A DNA stretch of 64,000 nt, taken from the NCBI RefSeq assembly GCF_000237805.1, contig NZ_CM001376.1:419010-483009 (forward strand), given 5' to 3'. The DNA is from Jonquetella anthropi DSM 22815 (GTDB taxonomy: Bacteria > Synergistota > Synergistia > Synergistales > Dethiosulfovibrionaceae). The notes under the pieces were generated by a model, which did no database searches, was not told the origin of the DNA, and saw nothing but the letters and a program-made list of their open reading frames with translations. This document shows positions 49,268 through 57,612 of the stretch, piece after piece. Position 1 is the first letter of the stretch, and every line of letters starts with the position of its first letter. The position numbers were made by a program, and so were the translations under genes.

Positions 49268-49631
49268 TCGGCTCATCATCACAATTTTAGGCGTTGCCGT
49301 GACGGCGGCGGTCGTCGGCTGGGTCGCAGTCCGTTCTGCCGGCGGGCCGCTGAAAGCCCGGGTTGCTCGAAACGGCCAGACCATTGAAGTCTTTCGTCTG
49401 GGGAAAACTGCCGAGCCAGTCGAGCGGACGTACTCGTCGCCGGAGGGGAAAAACGCCGTGCGGATAACTTCCAGCTCGGCAGAAGTGGTCTGGAGCGACT
49501 GCCCGGATAAACTGTGCGTGGCCGCAGGCCCGCTGACCCGTCCGGGGCAGTCGGCAGTATGTCTGCCGCACCGTTTTTCCGTGACGATTGAAGGGGACGG
49601 AGGCGGCAAACTTGACAGCGTTTCCCGCTAA
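49254..49631 (+). CDS. NusG domain II-containing small exported protein
   Basis: A 125-residue protein with an N-terminal membrane anchor (residues 7-26, LIITILGVAVTAAVVGWVAV) and a beta-rich NusG-II-like domain: KARVARNGQTIEVFRLGKT, NAVRITSSSAEVVWSDCPDK and LCVAAGPLTRPGQSAVCLPH. The paired cysteines (DCPDKLC and VCLPH) are usual for this family. It commonly sits between ApbE and Gx-type genes near Rnf or flavin-based electron-transfer systems. Its exact role is unknown. It overlaps apbE by 14 bases. Confidence 0.82.
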   Translation: MRSGDRLIITILGVAVTAAVVGWVAVRSAGGPLKARVARNGQTIEVFRLGKTAEPVERTYSSPEGKNAVRITSSSAEVVWSDCPDKLCVAAGPLTRPGQSAVCLPHRFSVTIEGDGGGKLDSVSR

Positions 49632-50169
49632 GAAAATATCGCCGGCTCGGCGCGTCGCCCTGTGGGGACTCATGGCTGCCATGGCTTTGGCGGTCAACCA
49701 GCTTGAACTGTTGATCCCCATGCCGCTCGCCGGGGTTCGCCCCGGATTCGCCAACATCTTTCCTATGGCGGGGCTCTTTCTTTGGGGGCCGGCTGCCGCC
49801 GTTTCGATTGGCGTCGTTCGCATCTTGCTCGGCGGGCTCATAAACGGTTGGGGCTTCGGCTTTTTGTGCAGCGCCGCCGGGGGGCTTCTCAGCTTGGCGG
49901 CGTCGGTTCTGTTGTACCGGCTGTTCCGCGGGGACGTCTCGATCCTGTGGCTCAGCTGTTTTTCGGCGCTCGTTCATAACGCCGGCCAGTTGGCGGTCGC
50001 TGGATTCGTCGTTGGGTGGCGGGCGGTGGCATGGTACGGCCCGATGATGGTCTCTTTGGGCCTCATCACCGGGCTGACCGTCGGAATTTTAGCCGGGCGG
50101 ATCGTCGGGCTTCTCGGGCCGTCCGGACAGAGAGCAGGAAGGAATGAAAAATCTCATGCCAGTCATTGA
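49612..50169 (+). CDS. Gx transporter family membrane protein
   Basis: A 185-residue membrane protein of about six helices: LWGLMAAMALAVNQLELLIP, GVRPGFANIFPMAGLFLWGP and RILLGGLINGWGFGFLCSAA match the 'Gx transporter' / heptaprenyl-diphosphate-synthase component I family (pfam07456), which looks ECF-S-like. The family stands next to ApbE and NusG-II proteins in many anaerobes; a lipid-quinone or flavin precursor role has been proposed, not settled. TTG 49612 is chosen for GGAGG 8 bases upstream. It overlaps the previous and following genes. Confidence 0.78.
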   Translation: MTAFPAKKISPARRVALWGLMAAMALAVNQLELLIPMPLAGVRPGFANIFPMAGLFLWGPAAAVSIGVVRILLGGLINGWGFGFLCSAAGGLLSLAASVLLYRLFRGDVSILWLSCFSALVHNAGQLAVAGFVVGWRAVAWYGPMMVSLGLITGLTVGILAGRIVGLLGPSGQRAGRNEKSHASH

Positions 50170-51004
50170 CGTGCATGTTCATCTATACCCGCCGGAAATA
50201 CGGGACGACCAAACGGCCATTTCGGCACGGGAACCGTATTTTGACAAACTGACCCACAACAACGTCCACAAATGGGGTACCGCCGAAGAGCTGATCGCCC
50301 GCATGGACGACGAGAAGATCGACCAGTGCTGGGCGTTTGGCTTCGCGTTCCGTGACTTGGGGCTGTGCCGAATCTGCAACGACTATCTGATTGAGGCCTC
50401 TCGGAAGTGGCCCGGACGGATTATCCCCTTTGCGGTCGTCCCGCCGCTGGCCCGGGGAGCCGGGGCGGAAGTCGAACGGTGCGCCGCCGCCGGGTGCGCC
50501 GGCGTGGGAGAGCTTTTTCCCCAAGGACAGGGCTTCAGCTTAGACGACGCTCGTCAAACCGGAACTCTCGTGCGGGCCGCGTCCGACTGCGGAATGCTGA
50601 TTAACGTGCACACTGCTGAGCCGGTGGGGCACGATTACGCCGGGAAAGGGAACGTGGGGCCAAGAGAAGCGGCTCAGTTTTGCCTCAACCACCCGGAAGC
50701 CAGAGTGATCTTTGCGCACTTTGGCGGCGGGCTGTGGCTTTACGAGACCATGCCGGAAATGAAGCTGGCTCTGAAAAACGCCCGATACGACACGGCGGCT
50801 TGGCCCTTCCTGTACGGCGGCGAAGTCCTCTCCGCCGTCCGCGCCGCCGGCGCCGGGGAAAAGCTCCTGTACGGGACCGACTGGCCGATTCTGACGGGGC
50901 GGAAGTTCTCGTCCCGGCTGGAAGCGTCCGGCTTGAACGAAACTGAAATGGCTGCTTTTCTCGGCGGCAACGCCGCGGCTTTTATCGGCTCGCGGGCGGA
51001 CTGA
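50144..51004 (+). CDS. Amidohydrolase-family (TIM-barrel) hydrolase
   Basis: A 286-residue metal hydrolase of the amidohydrolase-2 (ACMSD-like) type. Metal ligands show as VIDVHVHLYPPE (HxH near the N-terminus), LINVHTAEPVGHDY, VIFAHFGGGLW and YGTDWPIL (Asp). It would hydrolyse or decarboxylate a small ring or amide; the substrate is unknown. ATG 50144 follows AGGAAGGA and overlaps the Gx gene by 26 bases, so it is the last gene of the apbE unit. A link between it and electron transfer is not obvious. Confidence 0.85.
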   Translation: MKNLMPVIDVHVHLYPPEIRDDQTAISAREPYFDKLTHNNVHKWGTAEELIARMDDEKIDQCWAFGFAFRDLGLCRICNDYLIEASRKWPGRIIPFAVVPPLARGAGAEVERCAAAGCAGVGELFPQGQGFSLDDARQTGTLVRAASDCGMLINVHTAEPVGHDYAGKGNVGPREAAQFCLNHPEARVIFAHFGGGLWLYETMPEMKLALKNARYDTAAWPFLYGGEVLSAVRAAGAGEKLLYGTDWPILTGRKFSSRLEASGLNETEMAAFLGGNAAAFIGSRAD

Positions 51005-51032
51005 ACTGACCGCGGCGGGAGCTAGGGCGGTA

Positions 51033-51062
51033 TTGACAAGGCCGACGCGCGTGGGGTAAAAT
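51033..51062 (+). promoter_or_regulatory. Promoter of the six-tRNA cluster
   Basis: TTGACA (51033-51038), 18 bases, TAAAAT (51057-51062), 25 bases before tRNA-Val. Confidence 0.82.
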
Positions 51063-51086
51063 GCTCCGTGCTGGTGAAGCGCACAG

Positions 51087-51161
51087 GGGCGGTTAGCTCA
51101 GCGGAAGAGCGCCTGCCTTACAAGCAGGTTGTCACAGGTTCGATCCCTGTATCGCCCACCA
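51087..51161 (+). tRNA. tRNA-Val(TAC)
   Basis: 75 bases; acceptor GGGCGGT/ATCGCCC, anticodon loop CTTACAA (TAC), CCA encoded. Confidence 0.97.
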
Positions 51162-51164
51162 TAC

Positions 51165-51241
51165 GGGGTTGTAGCTCAGTTGGTTAGAGCGTCGGCCTGT
51201 CACGCCGAAGGTCGCGAGTTCGAGTCTCGTCAGCCCCGCCA
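51165..51241 (+). tRNA. tRNA-Asp(GTC)
   Basis: 77 bases; acceptor GGGGTTG/CAGCCCC, anticodon loop CTGTCAC (GTC), CCA encoded. Three bases after tRNA-Val. Confidence 0.97.
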
Positions 51242-51258
51242 TTCGCCATCCATTCAAC

Positions 51259-51334
<76 letters not shown>

Positions 51335-51347
51335 TTTTGTTTCTTCT

Positions 51348-51422
<75 letters not shown>

Positions 51423-51423
51423 T

Positions 51424-51497
51424 GGCGGCATAGCCAAGTGGTAAGGCAGAGGACTGCAAATCCTTTATCCCCAGTTCGAATCTGGGTGCCGCCTCCA
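51424..51497 (+). tRNA. tRNA-Cys(GCA)
   Basis: 74 bases; acceptor GGCGGCA/TGCCGCC, anticodon loop CTGCAAA (GCA), CCA encoded. One base after tRNA-Gly. Confidence 0.97.
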
Positions 51498-51500
51498 CAT

Positions 51501-51576
51501 TCCTCGATAGCTCAGTCGGCAGAGCGGGTGACTGTTAATCACTAGGTCGCAGGTTCAAGTCCTGCTCGAGGAGCCA
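51501..51576 (+). tRNA. tRNA-Asn(GTT)
   Basis: 76 bases; acceptor TCCTCGA/TCGAGGA, anticodon loop CTGTTAA (GTT), CCA encoded. Last of the cluster. Confidence 0.97.
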
Positions 51577-51583
51577 AACTACA

Positions 51584-51622
51584 AAAGTCCCGTGCGATAT
51601 CGTCGCGCGGGACTTTATTTTA
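51584..51622 (+). terminator. Terminator of the tRNA cluster
   Basis: AAAGTCCCG...CGGGACTTT stem extended through GCGA/CGTC-like pairs, followed by ATTTTATTT. Confidence 0.82.
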
Positions 51623-51838
51623 TTTGGCCTACAGAAAGGGTCTTCGACGGCGTTTATGAGCCGTTGAACGGTTGTTCGTCAAAACGGCCCTCGGAAAACG
51701 AGCGGCCACAGGGCGCCCAGAAAAAACGTCCCTGCCGTCGAAAGATTGGAGCTTCCGAAAAATCAGGCTCAATCCTCTCCTTGCGGCTCTCCGGCTGGTT
51801 CGGTAACATAAACAAAAGCCTGAAAGGAGGCTGACACG

Positions 51839-52471
51839 ATGAAAAACTTTTTCCTTGCGTCTCTCGCGGCGCTGGCGGTCTTCGGCGCGGCGCCGTTCCT
51901 TCAGGCTCGGGAGAGCTGGACGGCGTGTCCGTCTTCGCCGAGCGAACCTCCTTTTTCCAAGAAAGGGACAAATGACGGGGAGGGGCTGGAATGGGAGCTG
52001 ACCGACCAAGATGTTCAGGCGTTTTTAGGCCTGCTGGGACAAGGGCTGGGCGCTGCCCTGACGGGGCAGGGCAGTTTCGTGATGGTCGCGGACGGCGACG
52101 TGCTGAACGTCTTGGCCCAGATTGATTCGGCCGCGTCGGTGCTGGTGCCGGCAGTGGCCGATCGGGGGCCAGAAGAGGCGAAAAAACTCGCCCGAGCTCT
52201 CGAAAAACGGCAGGGAATTTGTCCGTTTGTCCTGAGCCTGAGCCGCGGCCAGCTGTCGCTGGCCGGTCTCGTCGAGCCGATTGAAACGGTTCTTGCTCGG
52301 CAGGGAAGAGCCGGAACTCTCGCTCAGCTGGCCAACCGGTGGAAAAAATTTGGGACGCCCCTTTCGGCGGTGGCGGGCGCCGTGGAGTCCCTGCCGGACG
52401 ATCTGTTCTCCCGAGAGGAAAAGGACGCGTTTCTCGCCGAAATCGAGTCAAGAATGCCGCTGTTCGTCTGA
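51839..52471 (+). CDS. Exported protein of unknown function (210 aa)
   Basis: A signal peptide (MKNFFLASLAALAVFGAAPF, cleaved near LQARE) is followed by about 185 residues, mostly helical, with WELTDQDVQAFLGLLGQGLG, LAQIDSAASVLVPAVADRGP and a charged end. Two cysteines; no known motif. ATG 51839 has GAAAGGAGGCTGACACG. It is transcribed alone after the tRNA cluster. I do not recognise a family. Confidence 0.7.
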   Translation: MKNFFLASLAALAVFGAAPFLQARESWTACPSSPSEPPFSKKGTNDGEGLEWELTDQDVQAFLGLLGQGLGAALTGQGSFVMVADGDVLNVLAQIDSAASVLVPAVADRGPEEAKKLARALEKRQGICPFVLSLSRGQLSLAGLVEPIETVLARQGRAGTLAQLANRWKKFGTPLSAVAGAVESLPDDLFSREEKDAFLAEIESRMPLFV

Positions 52472-52532
52472 GCGCCCAAGCGGCTGATCCGGCGCCGGTG
52501 AACTGAGTCAGCAGTAGTTAGGTAAAATGTAG

Positions 52533-52548
52533 TATACTTTTAAAAGTA
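52533..52548 (+). promoter_or_regulatory. 14-bp perfect palindrome over the gltS -10
   Basis: TACTTTTAAAAGTA (52535-52548) overlaps TATACT (52533-52538), a likely -10 for gltS. A regulator bound here would block transcription. Confidence 0.5.
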
Positions 52549-52596
52549 AAATGCTTGGCGTGTTTCGAGAATACTCTATATGGGGAGGAACTGGGC

Positions 52597-53835
52597 ATGT
52601 CATGGGAAAGCGTTGAAGGAGCACTGACGGTCACTTTCGATCCACTGTGGACAACGGTTATTGCGCTGCTTCTGCTGCTTCTGGGGTACTGGCTGAAAAA
52701 AGAAGTCAAGTTTTTTGAGACGTTCTGTATCCCGGCGCCAGTCCTGGGCGGCCTGCTGATGGCCATCGTCGCTTTGGTCGTGCACCACAGCGGCGGACAC
52801 ATTAAGTTCACCACGTCGCTTCAGACGCCGATGATGCTGGCGTTCTTCACGACGGTCGGCATCGGCGGCAGTTTCAGCCTGCTCAAACGGGGCGGCAAGG
52901 CGCTGATCGTCTACTTGGTCTTCTGCTGGTGCTTGGCGGTGATCCAGAACGTCGTCGGTTCCGGTCTGGCGAAGACGTTGGGCATTCACCCGGTGCTGGG
53001 TATCATGGCCGGCGCGGTGTCGCTGGAAGGCGGTCACGGCGCGGCCGCGTCGTTTGGCGCGATGGTCGAGGGCATGGGGATTTCCGGCGCGTCGGCTGTC
53101 GCTATCGCGTCCGCCACGTTTGGTCTGATCGCCGGCGGCCTTTTGGGCGGGCCTGTCGCTGTCGGGCTGATTCGCCGTCACAAGGTGAAGATTGAGGCGA
53201 GCCAGGAGGAAATTTACCAGCAGAACGCGTCCGATCTTCTGGAAGGCAGCGCCGAGTCTCAGATTACCAGCCACGGGTTCCTTAAAATGCTCGGGTTGGT
53301 TCTGGTCTGCATGGCGGTCGGTGCTCTGCTGGGCGGCAAGATCAAGGAGTGGAGCGGCTTCAGTCTGCCTGGGTACGTGTCGGCTATGTTTGTGGCCGTC
53401 GTGCTGCGCAACCTGAACGACAAGTTGGGCTGGATAACGATTCGGTCGAAGTCGATTTCTCTGATCAGCGACGTGTCCATCGGCGTGTTCCTGACGATGG
53501 CGATGATGAGCCTGCGCATTTGGGACCTGTACGATTTGGCCGTGCCTCTGTGCGTCATTCTGGTCGTCCAGACTATTTTGCTGGCGCTTCTCACGATTTT
53601 CCTTCTGTTCCCGCTGCTGGGCAAAGACTACGACGCGGCTGTCATGTGCGCCGGCGTGATGGGACACGGGCTTGGCGCCACGCCCAACGCCGTGGCCAAC
53701 ATGGGCGCCATGTGCGAGAGGTACGGCGTGATGTCCCACAAGGCGTTCCTCATTGTCCCTCTGTGCGGCGCCGTTTTGATCGACTTAGTCGGCCTTCCGA
53801 ATATCGTGTGGTTCATCAACTATTTTGTCAAGTAA
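52597..53835 (+). CDS. gltS: Sodium/glutamate symporter
   Basis: A 412-residue inner-membrane carrier bringing glutamate in with Na+. About 10-12 helices in two inverted halves. Family runs are FFETFCIPAPVLGGLLMAIV, LQTPMMLAFFTTVGIGGSFS, AGAVSLEGGHGAAASFGAMV (re-entrant loop) and its pair CAGVMGHGLGATPNAVANMG. ATG 52597 has GGGGAGGAACTGGGC. It has its own promoter and terminator. Glutamate uptake fits an amino-acid fermenter and could supply the pgs locus, which is inference. Confidence 0.95.
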   Translation: MSWESVEGALTVTFDPLWTTVIALLLLLLGYWLKKEVKFFETFCIPAPVLGGLLMAIVALVVHHSGGHIKFTTSLQTPMMLAFFTTVGIGGSFSLLKRGGKALIVYLVFCWCLAVIQNVVGSGLAKTLGIHPVLGIMAGAVSLEGGHGAAASFGAMVEGMGISGASAVAIASATFGLIAGGLLGGPVAVGLIRRHKVKIEASQEEIYQQNASDLLEGSAESQITSHGFLKMLGLVLVCMAVGALLGGKIKEWSGFSLPGYVSAMFVAVVLRNLNDKLGWITIRSKSISLISDVSIGVFLTMAMMSLRIWDLYDLAVPLCVILVVQTILLALLTIFLLFPLLGKDYDAAVMCAGVMGHGLGATPNAVANMGAMCERYGVMSHKAFLIVPLCGAVLIDLVGLPNIVWFINYFVK

Positions 53836-53860
53836 GCGGCAGAAAGAACCGATTTATCGT

Positions 53861-53889
53861 GCCCTTCGGCGGAAGCCGAAGGGCCCTTT
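53861..53889 (+). terminator. Terminator after gltS
   Basis: GCCCTTCGGC-GGAA-GCCGAAGGGC followed by CCTTTTG. Confidence 0.85.
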
Positions 53890-54013
53890 TGCGTCGGTGG
53901 GGAGTTTTATTGAAAATAAATAGATAAAAAAGGGTACTCCGCGCAGCGAAGAAACGTTTATAATCGAATGCACCAATAAACGGGGAACTTTTGGGAAGGG
54001 GGATTCGACGGAG

Positions 54014-54589
54014 ATGTCGTCAAGGTTTCGATGCATAGCCTGCGGCGTCATGCTGCTCGGGGTCTGTTCATGGGCGTTTGCCGGCGTTCGGCCGTCGTGG
54101 TTCTCCGGTCATGAGAGCGACCCGGCGTATCAGTTCCGCCTTGCCACCGCGTGGGAAAAAGGAGTAGGCGTGAAGCGAGATCCCAGCCAGGCGTTCTTTT
54201 GGTGCCGGCTGGCCGCTTCCGGTGGGCTTGTGGAAGCTCAGTACCACCTGTCGGTCATGTACAGCTCCGGGATTGGGACTCCGCGGAACGTGAAAGAGGC
54301 GGCTAAGTGGTGTCTGAAAGCGGCGGAGGGCGGAGACCCGTCGGCCCGTTTTGACTACGGCGTGATGTGCATGAACGGTCAGGGCGTTTCGCGGGACTAT
54401 CAAGCGGGAGTCAAATGGTTCCTTTCTGCTGCCGCTTTAGGCAACGTGGACGCGATGAACTGCCTGTCGCTGTGTTACCGTCTCGGCATGGGAGTTGACC
54501 GAAGCCCACAAACGGCTGACGTTTGGCTTCGTCGGGCTCAAAAACAGCAGACCGCGTCCTCCTCGGCGGCGCTCGCCTGCTCGGAGTGA
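54014..54589 (+). CDS. Exported Sel1-repeat protein
   Basis: A 191-residue protein with a signal peptide (residues 1-23, ACGVMLLGVCSWAFA) and four Sel1-like TPR repeats from about residue 37: AYQFRLATAWEKGVGVKRDP, AQYHLSVMYSSGIGTPRNVK, ARFDYGVMCMNGQGVSRDYQ and AMNCLSLCYRLGMGVDRSPQ. Sel1 repeats bind other proteins; an envelope scaffold role is likely. TATAAT at 53959-53964 is a possible -10. A terminator follows. Confidence 0.88.
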   Translation: MSSRFRCIACGVMLLGVCSWAFAGVRPSWFSGHESDPAYQFRLATAWEKGVGVKRDPSQAFFWCRLAASGGLVEAQYHLSVMYSSGIGTPRNVKEAAKWCLKAAEGGDPSARFDYGVMCMNGQGVSRDYQAGVKWFLSAAALGNVDAMNCLSLCYRLGMGVDRSPQTADVWLRRAQKQQTASSSAALACSE

Positions 54590-54612
54590 TTTTAAAAGAG
54601 TTTCATTTGAAT

Positions 54613-54641
54613 CCGAAAGGCTTGAAGCCTTTCGGTCTTTT
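54613..54641 (+). terminator. Terminator after the Sel1 gene
   Basis: CCGAAAGGCT/AGCCTTTCGG-type stem with a tiny loop, followed by TCTTTTTG. Confidence 0.85.
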
Positions 54642-54744
54642 TGTGCGCCGAGATTTTCGGAGCGAAAAGACCATTGACCGCCTTCTTTTCTCCCCACGGC
54701 GCTGATAGAATACCGAGAGAAAAGTTTCGGGGAGCGTGAGGAAT

Positions 54745-55422
54745 ATGGGAGCTGTTTTAATCAACGGCATGGCAGTTGTGCTCGGTGCGCTCTGCGGTCT
54801 CTTGCTTCGCCGCGGGATGAGCGACGACGTGAATCGGACTGTGATGAACGGTCTCGGGATGGTCGTCCTGTGCGTCGGGCTTTCCGACGCGATGAAGACT
54901 CACAACATGTCGGCTCTGCTGGCCAGCGTGACCTTGGGCGGCGGCATCGGGGCCGCCTTGAAGCTGCACGACCGAATCGAGCGGGCCGGCGAAAGGCTTC
55001 TGTCCAAGTATGCGTCGGGAAGGGACGCCGGGCCGGCAAAGGCGTTTGTGACCTCGGCTATAGTCGTCACAGTCGGCGCCATGGCCATTTATGGGTCTAT
55101 TAAGGCCGGACTGGGCGATCCGTCGATCCTGTACCTGAAAAGCGGCTTGGACTTTGTCGGCTGCGTTGTATTTGCCGCCGCCATGGGCTGGGGTGTCGTC
55201 CTAGCGGCCGTTCCGATGACGCTGTATCAGGCCGTTTTCGCTCTGGCGGCTCGGCCGCTGCTCCCAATCGTCACGCCGGAGTTTCTGAACCTGCTCAGCG
55301 GAATCGGCGGGGTCATCGTGGCGATCATCGGCATTAACCAGCTGGAACTTCGCAACATTCGGACGGCGAATTTCCTTCCGGCCCTGCTGGGCGCATTCGT
55401 CGCCCTCTTTATCACGCTATGA
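54745..55422 (+). CDS. DUF554 membrane protein
   Basis: A 225-residue inner-membrane protein of about six or seven helices. MGAVLINGMAVVLGALCGLL, NGLGMVVLCVGLSDAMKTHN, GGGIGAALKLHDRIERAGER and GIGGVIVAIIGINQLEL are the DUF554 (YdfK/YqgA) pattern. The function is unknown; a transporter is often assumed. ATG 54745 matches the family start; a GTG 9 bases upstream is possible. It overlaps pcp by 4 bases. Confidence 0.88.
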   Translation: MGAVLINGMAVVLGALCGLLLRRGMSDDVNRTVMNGLGMVVLCVGLSDAMKTHNMSALLASVTLGGGIGAALKLHDRIERAGERLLSKYASGRDAGPAKAFVTSAIVVTVGAMAIYGSIKAGLGDPSILYLKSGLDFVGCVVFAAAMGWGVVLAAVPMTLYQAVFALAARPLLPIVTPEFLNLLSGIGGVIVAIIGINQLELRNIRTANFLPALLGAFVALFITL

Positions 55423-55997
55423 GAGTCCTGCTGACCGGCTTTGAGCCGTTTGACGGAGGAACGGTCAACCCATCTTGGGAAGTAGCCAGCGCTTTGGCCC
55501 GCTCCAGAGGCGGCGAGGTGAGCGCCCTTCGGCTGCCGGTGTCGTTTGCCCGCTCCCTTGGCGTGCTGTACGCCGAGTTGGAACGGCTTCGCCCTCAGGC
55601 GGTGATCTCCTTTGGGCTGGCGTCAAGCCGAAGCGTGCTGACGCCCGAACGGGTCGCGCTGAACTTGGACGAGGCCAGAATCCCCGACAACGACGGTTCT
55701 CAGCCGTCCGATATCCCGGTGGTTCCCGGCGCTCCTGCCGCGTACTTCGGAACTCTTTCGGCGCTCCTCTGGGCGCGCGCTCTGGAGAAAGAAGGAGTGC
55801 CGGCTCAGGTTTCCTACAGCGCGGGAACGTACGTGTGCAATCACGTGTTCTTCGGCCTGCTTCACTGGCAGGCAAGCCGGGGCGGAGTCGGCGGGTTCTG
55901 CCACCTGCCGCCGTTTGAGACCGTGAGCTTTGAACGCCAGACGGCAGCGTTGGACGCGTTTTTAGGCGATGTATTGGCCCAGAAATTTAAGATATAA
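55419..55997 (+). CDS. pcp: Pyrrolidone-carboxylate (pyroglutamyl) peptidase I
   Basis: A 192-residue cysteine peptidase (C15) that removes N-terminal pyroglutamate from peptides. MRVLLTGFEPFDGGTVNPSW is the family opening; catalytic Glu77 in SRSVLTPERVALN, Cys140 in GTYVCNHVFFG and His162 in FCHLPPF. All three are present. It is coupled to DUF554 by an ATGA overlap and ends at a terminator. It fits the peptide-degrading lifestyle suggested by the C69 operon. Confidence 0.94.
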   Translation: MRVLLTGFEPFDGGTVNPSWEVASALARSRGGEVSALRLPVSFARSLGVLYAELERLRPQAVISFGLASSRSVLTPERVALNLDEARIPDNDGSQPSDIPVVPGAPAAYFGTLSALLWARALEKEGVPAQVSYSAGTYVCNHVFFGLLHWQASRGGVGGFCHLPPFETVSFERQTAALDAFLGDVLAQKFKI

Positions 55998-56040
55998 AAA
56001 AGGCGAGGCAGCTTCTTTTAAAGAAGCTGCCTCGCCTTTT
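55998..56040. terminator. Bidirectional terminator between pcp and umuC
   Basis: AAAAGGCGAGGCAGCTTCTT and its full complement around a 3-base loop, T run at the right end and A run at the left. Confidence 0.92.
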
Positions 56041-56045
56041 GCGCG

Positions 56046-57335
56046 TTACCCGTCGCCGTCTGTCCTGCTGAAAAGAACGGGACGAAGCTGTTCTGGCAGA
56101 ATAAGAGGTGAGTCTGACGTCATACTATGCTGCGCGGCGGATCGGTTCTTCGACAGGAGAGCGGCCGGGAGGACCGTCCCAGCTCCCAGATCGGCGTTGA
56201 GCGCGTCGACGGCTTCCATCAGCCGATGGCGTTTGCGCGTTCCCGGCAGTTGGTCGGCGAACGTGAGCTGACGGGGCTGGGACGGCGAGAGATCTGAAAA
56301 GCGAACGCCTGAGGCTCGATAGTTCCAGCCGGGTTGGAAGACCCGGGACAGAATCTGCCGTCCCGCTCTCAGGCAGGCCAAATCATCGTCGGTCGGCGGC
56401 GAAAAGGAGGCGCGGGACGAGGCAAATCGGGACTGGGAGGAAAAATAGCTCGTGCGGATGAACAGCTCCATTCGGCCGGCCGCCAGATGGTGCCGCCGCA
56501 GACGGGCCGTCCCGCCGAGAATATGACGGATCAGGCCGTCCCAGAGCTCGTCTTCGGTTCTCAGCGGGCCGGCAGACGTCCTTGTGACCTGAATGCTTTG
56601 AGGCGTCTCCTCCTGAGAGGACAGGGGAAACCGTTTCAGGCCCCGAAGCTCGTCGGCGATCTGAACTTCTCGGATTGAAAAATGGCCTTTCAGCCACCCG
56701 TTCGGCCGAGCCGTCAGCTGAGGTACCAGCCGAATACCAAACGAAAGCATCTTGCGGGCGGTTCGCTTCCCGATGCCCCAGACCCGCTCCACCGGCATAC
56801 TGGCGACGGCGCATGCCGTTTCTTCGGGACGGATCAGGCGCACGCCGGGTTCTTTCCCCTTGGTCATCTCGGACGCGGCCTTGGCGAGAGTCTTTGACGG
56901 CGCCGCGCCGATGGAAACCGGCAGGCCGATCCGCCGGGCAATTGTTCTCCTGAGCGCCAGACAGTGAGCCGCCGGGTCGGTCAGCGAGGCGATGGACAGG
57001 TTGAAGAACGCCTCGTCGACCGAGTACTGCTCGACTTGGTCGCTGAACTGGGCGATGACCGCCATCATGCGGTCCGACATTTCCCGGTACATCTCCATAT
57101 TGCCCGACAGGGCGGTCATCCCGTGACGCCGGACCAGCGGCGCGATCTTGAAAAACGGGGCGCACATGGGAATGCCCAGACGCTTGGCCTCATTGCTTCG
57201 GGAGATGACGCAGCCGTCGTTGGATGACAGGACGACGACCGGCCGGCCGTTCAGCTCAGGGCGGAAGACCCGCTCGCAGGAGACGAAAAAATTGTCGCCG
57301 TCGCACAGCCCGATCAAGGCCTGTCCAAAAGCCAT
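56046..57335 (-). CDS. umuC: Y-family DNA polymerase, UmuC-like
   Basis: A 429-residue translesion polymerase. Catalytic acids appear in LCDGDNFFVSCERVF and QYSVDEAFFNLS; GRPVVVLSSNDGCVISRSNE, SIGAAPSKTLAKAASEMTKG and VWGIGKRTARKML (helix-hairpin-helix) follow, with a C-terminal little-finger domain (VQIADELRGLKRF). It copies past damaged bases. ATG 57335 (GGGGAGTGGTTAC before it) overlaps the end of the UmuD-like gene by 22 bases, as in umuDC operons. The promoter region at 57613-57676 holds repeated GATAAC boxes. Confidence 0.92.
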   Translation of the reverse strand: MAFGQALIGLCDGDNFFVSCERVFRPELNGRPVVVLSSNDGCVISRSNEAKRLGIPMCAPFFKIAPLVRRHGMTALSGNMEMYREMSDRMMAVIAQFSDQVEQYSVDEAFFNLSIASLTDPAAHCLALRRTIARRIGLPVSIGAAPSKTLAKAASEMTKGKEPGVRLIRPEETACAVASMPVERVWGIGKRTARKMLSFGIRLVPQLTARPNGWLKGHFSIREVQIADELRGLKRFPLSSQEETPQSIQVTRTSAGPLRTEDELWDGLIRHILGGTARLRRHHLAAGRMELFIRTSYFSSQSRFASSRASFSPPTDDDLACLRAGRQILSRVFQPGWNYRASGVRFSDLSPSQPRQLTFADQLPGTRKRHRLMEAVDALNADLGAGTVLPAALLSKNRSAAQHSMTSDSPLILPEQLRPVLFSRTDGDG

Positions 57336-57592
57336 GTAACCACTCCCCAAAAATTCGCCGGCACTGGGCCGCCGCCCTTGCGGGAAGTGCGCCAGCCTTG
57401 GCGGTCAGCCAGCAGCATGAGAGCGCCTTCTGACGGCGGCAGGCTTCGGTCCACCACCAGAACGGTCCACCGCCCGTCGGGCTTTCTCCACTTCATGAGA
57501 AACGACGCTTCCGGCCGCGGCGCCAGCAGGCGAAGAAGAACCCGCAGCGCGTCCCTGCTGGGCGATCGTTCCAGTTCGGGCTGAAACGGCAA
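57314..57592 (-). CDS. Shrunken UmuD-like (S24 fold) protein
   Basis: A 92-residue protein upstream of, and overlapping, umuC. WTVLVVDRSLPPSEGALMLL and FWGVVTWLLDR match the core and end of UmuD (DGDLLIVDS..., VFGVV...). UmuD has about 140 residues, a self-cleavage site and a Ser-Lys pair. Here the N-terminal arm is missing; where Ser60 stands before Met it reads FLM (Leu), and the Lys97 region is RTSRK. It therefore seems unable to cut itself and may be made directly in a UmuD'-like form, as a partner of UmuC. ATG 57592 follows GGTGGAAGATC. Confidence 0.65.
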   Translation of the reverse strand: MPFQPELERSPSRDALRVLLRLLAPRPEASFLMKWRKPDGRWTVLVVDRSLPPSEGALMLLADRQGWRTSRKGGGPVPANFWGVVTWLLDRP

Positions 57593-57612
57593 GATGATCT
57601 TCCACCTTTCGT

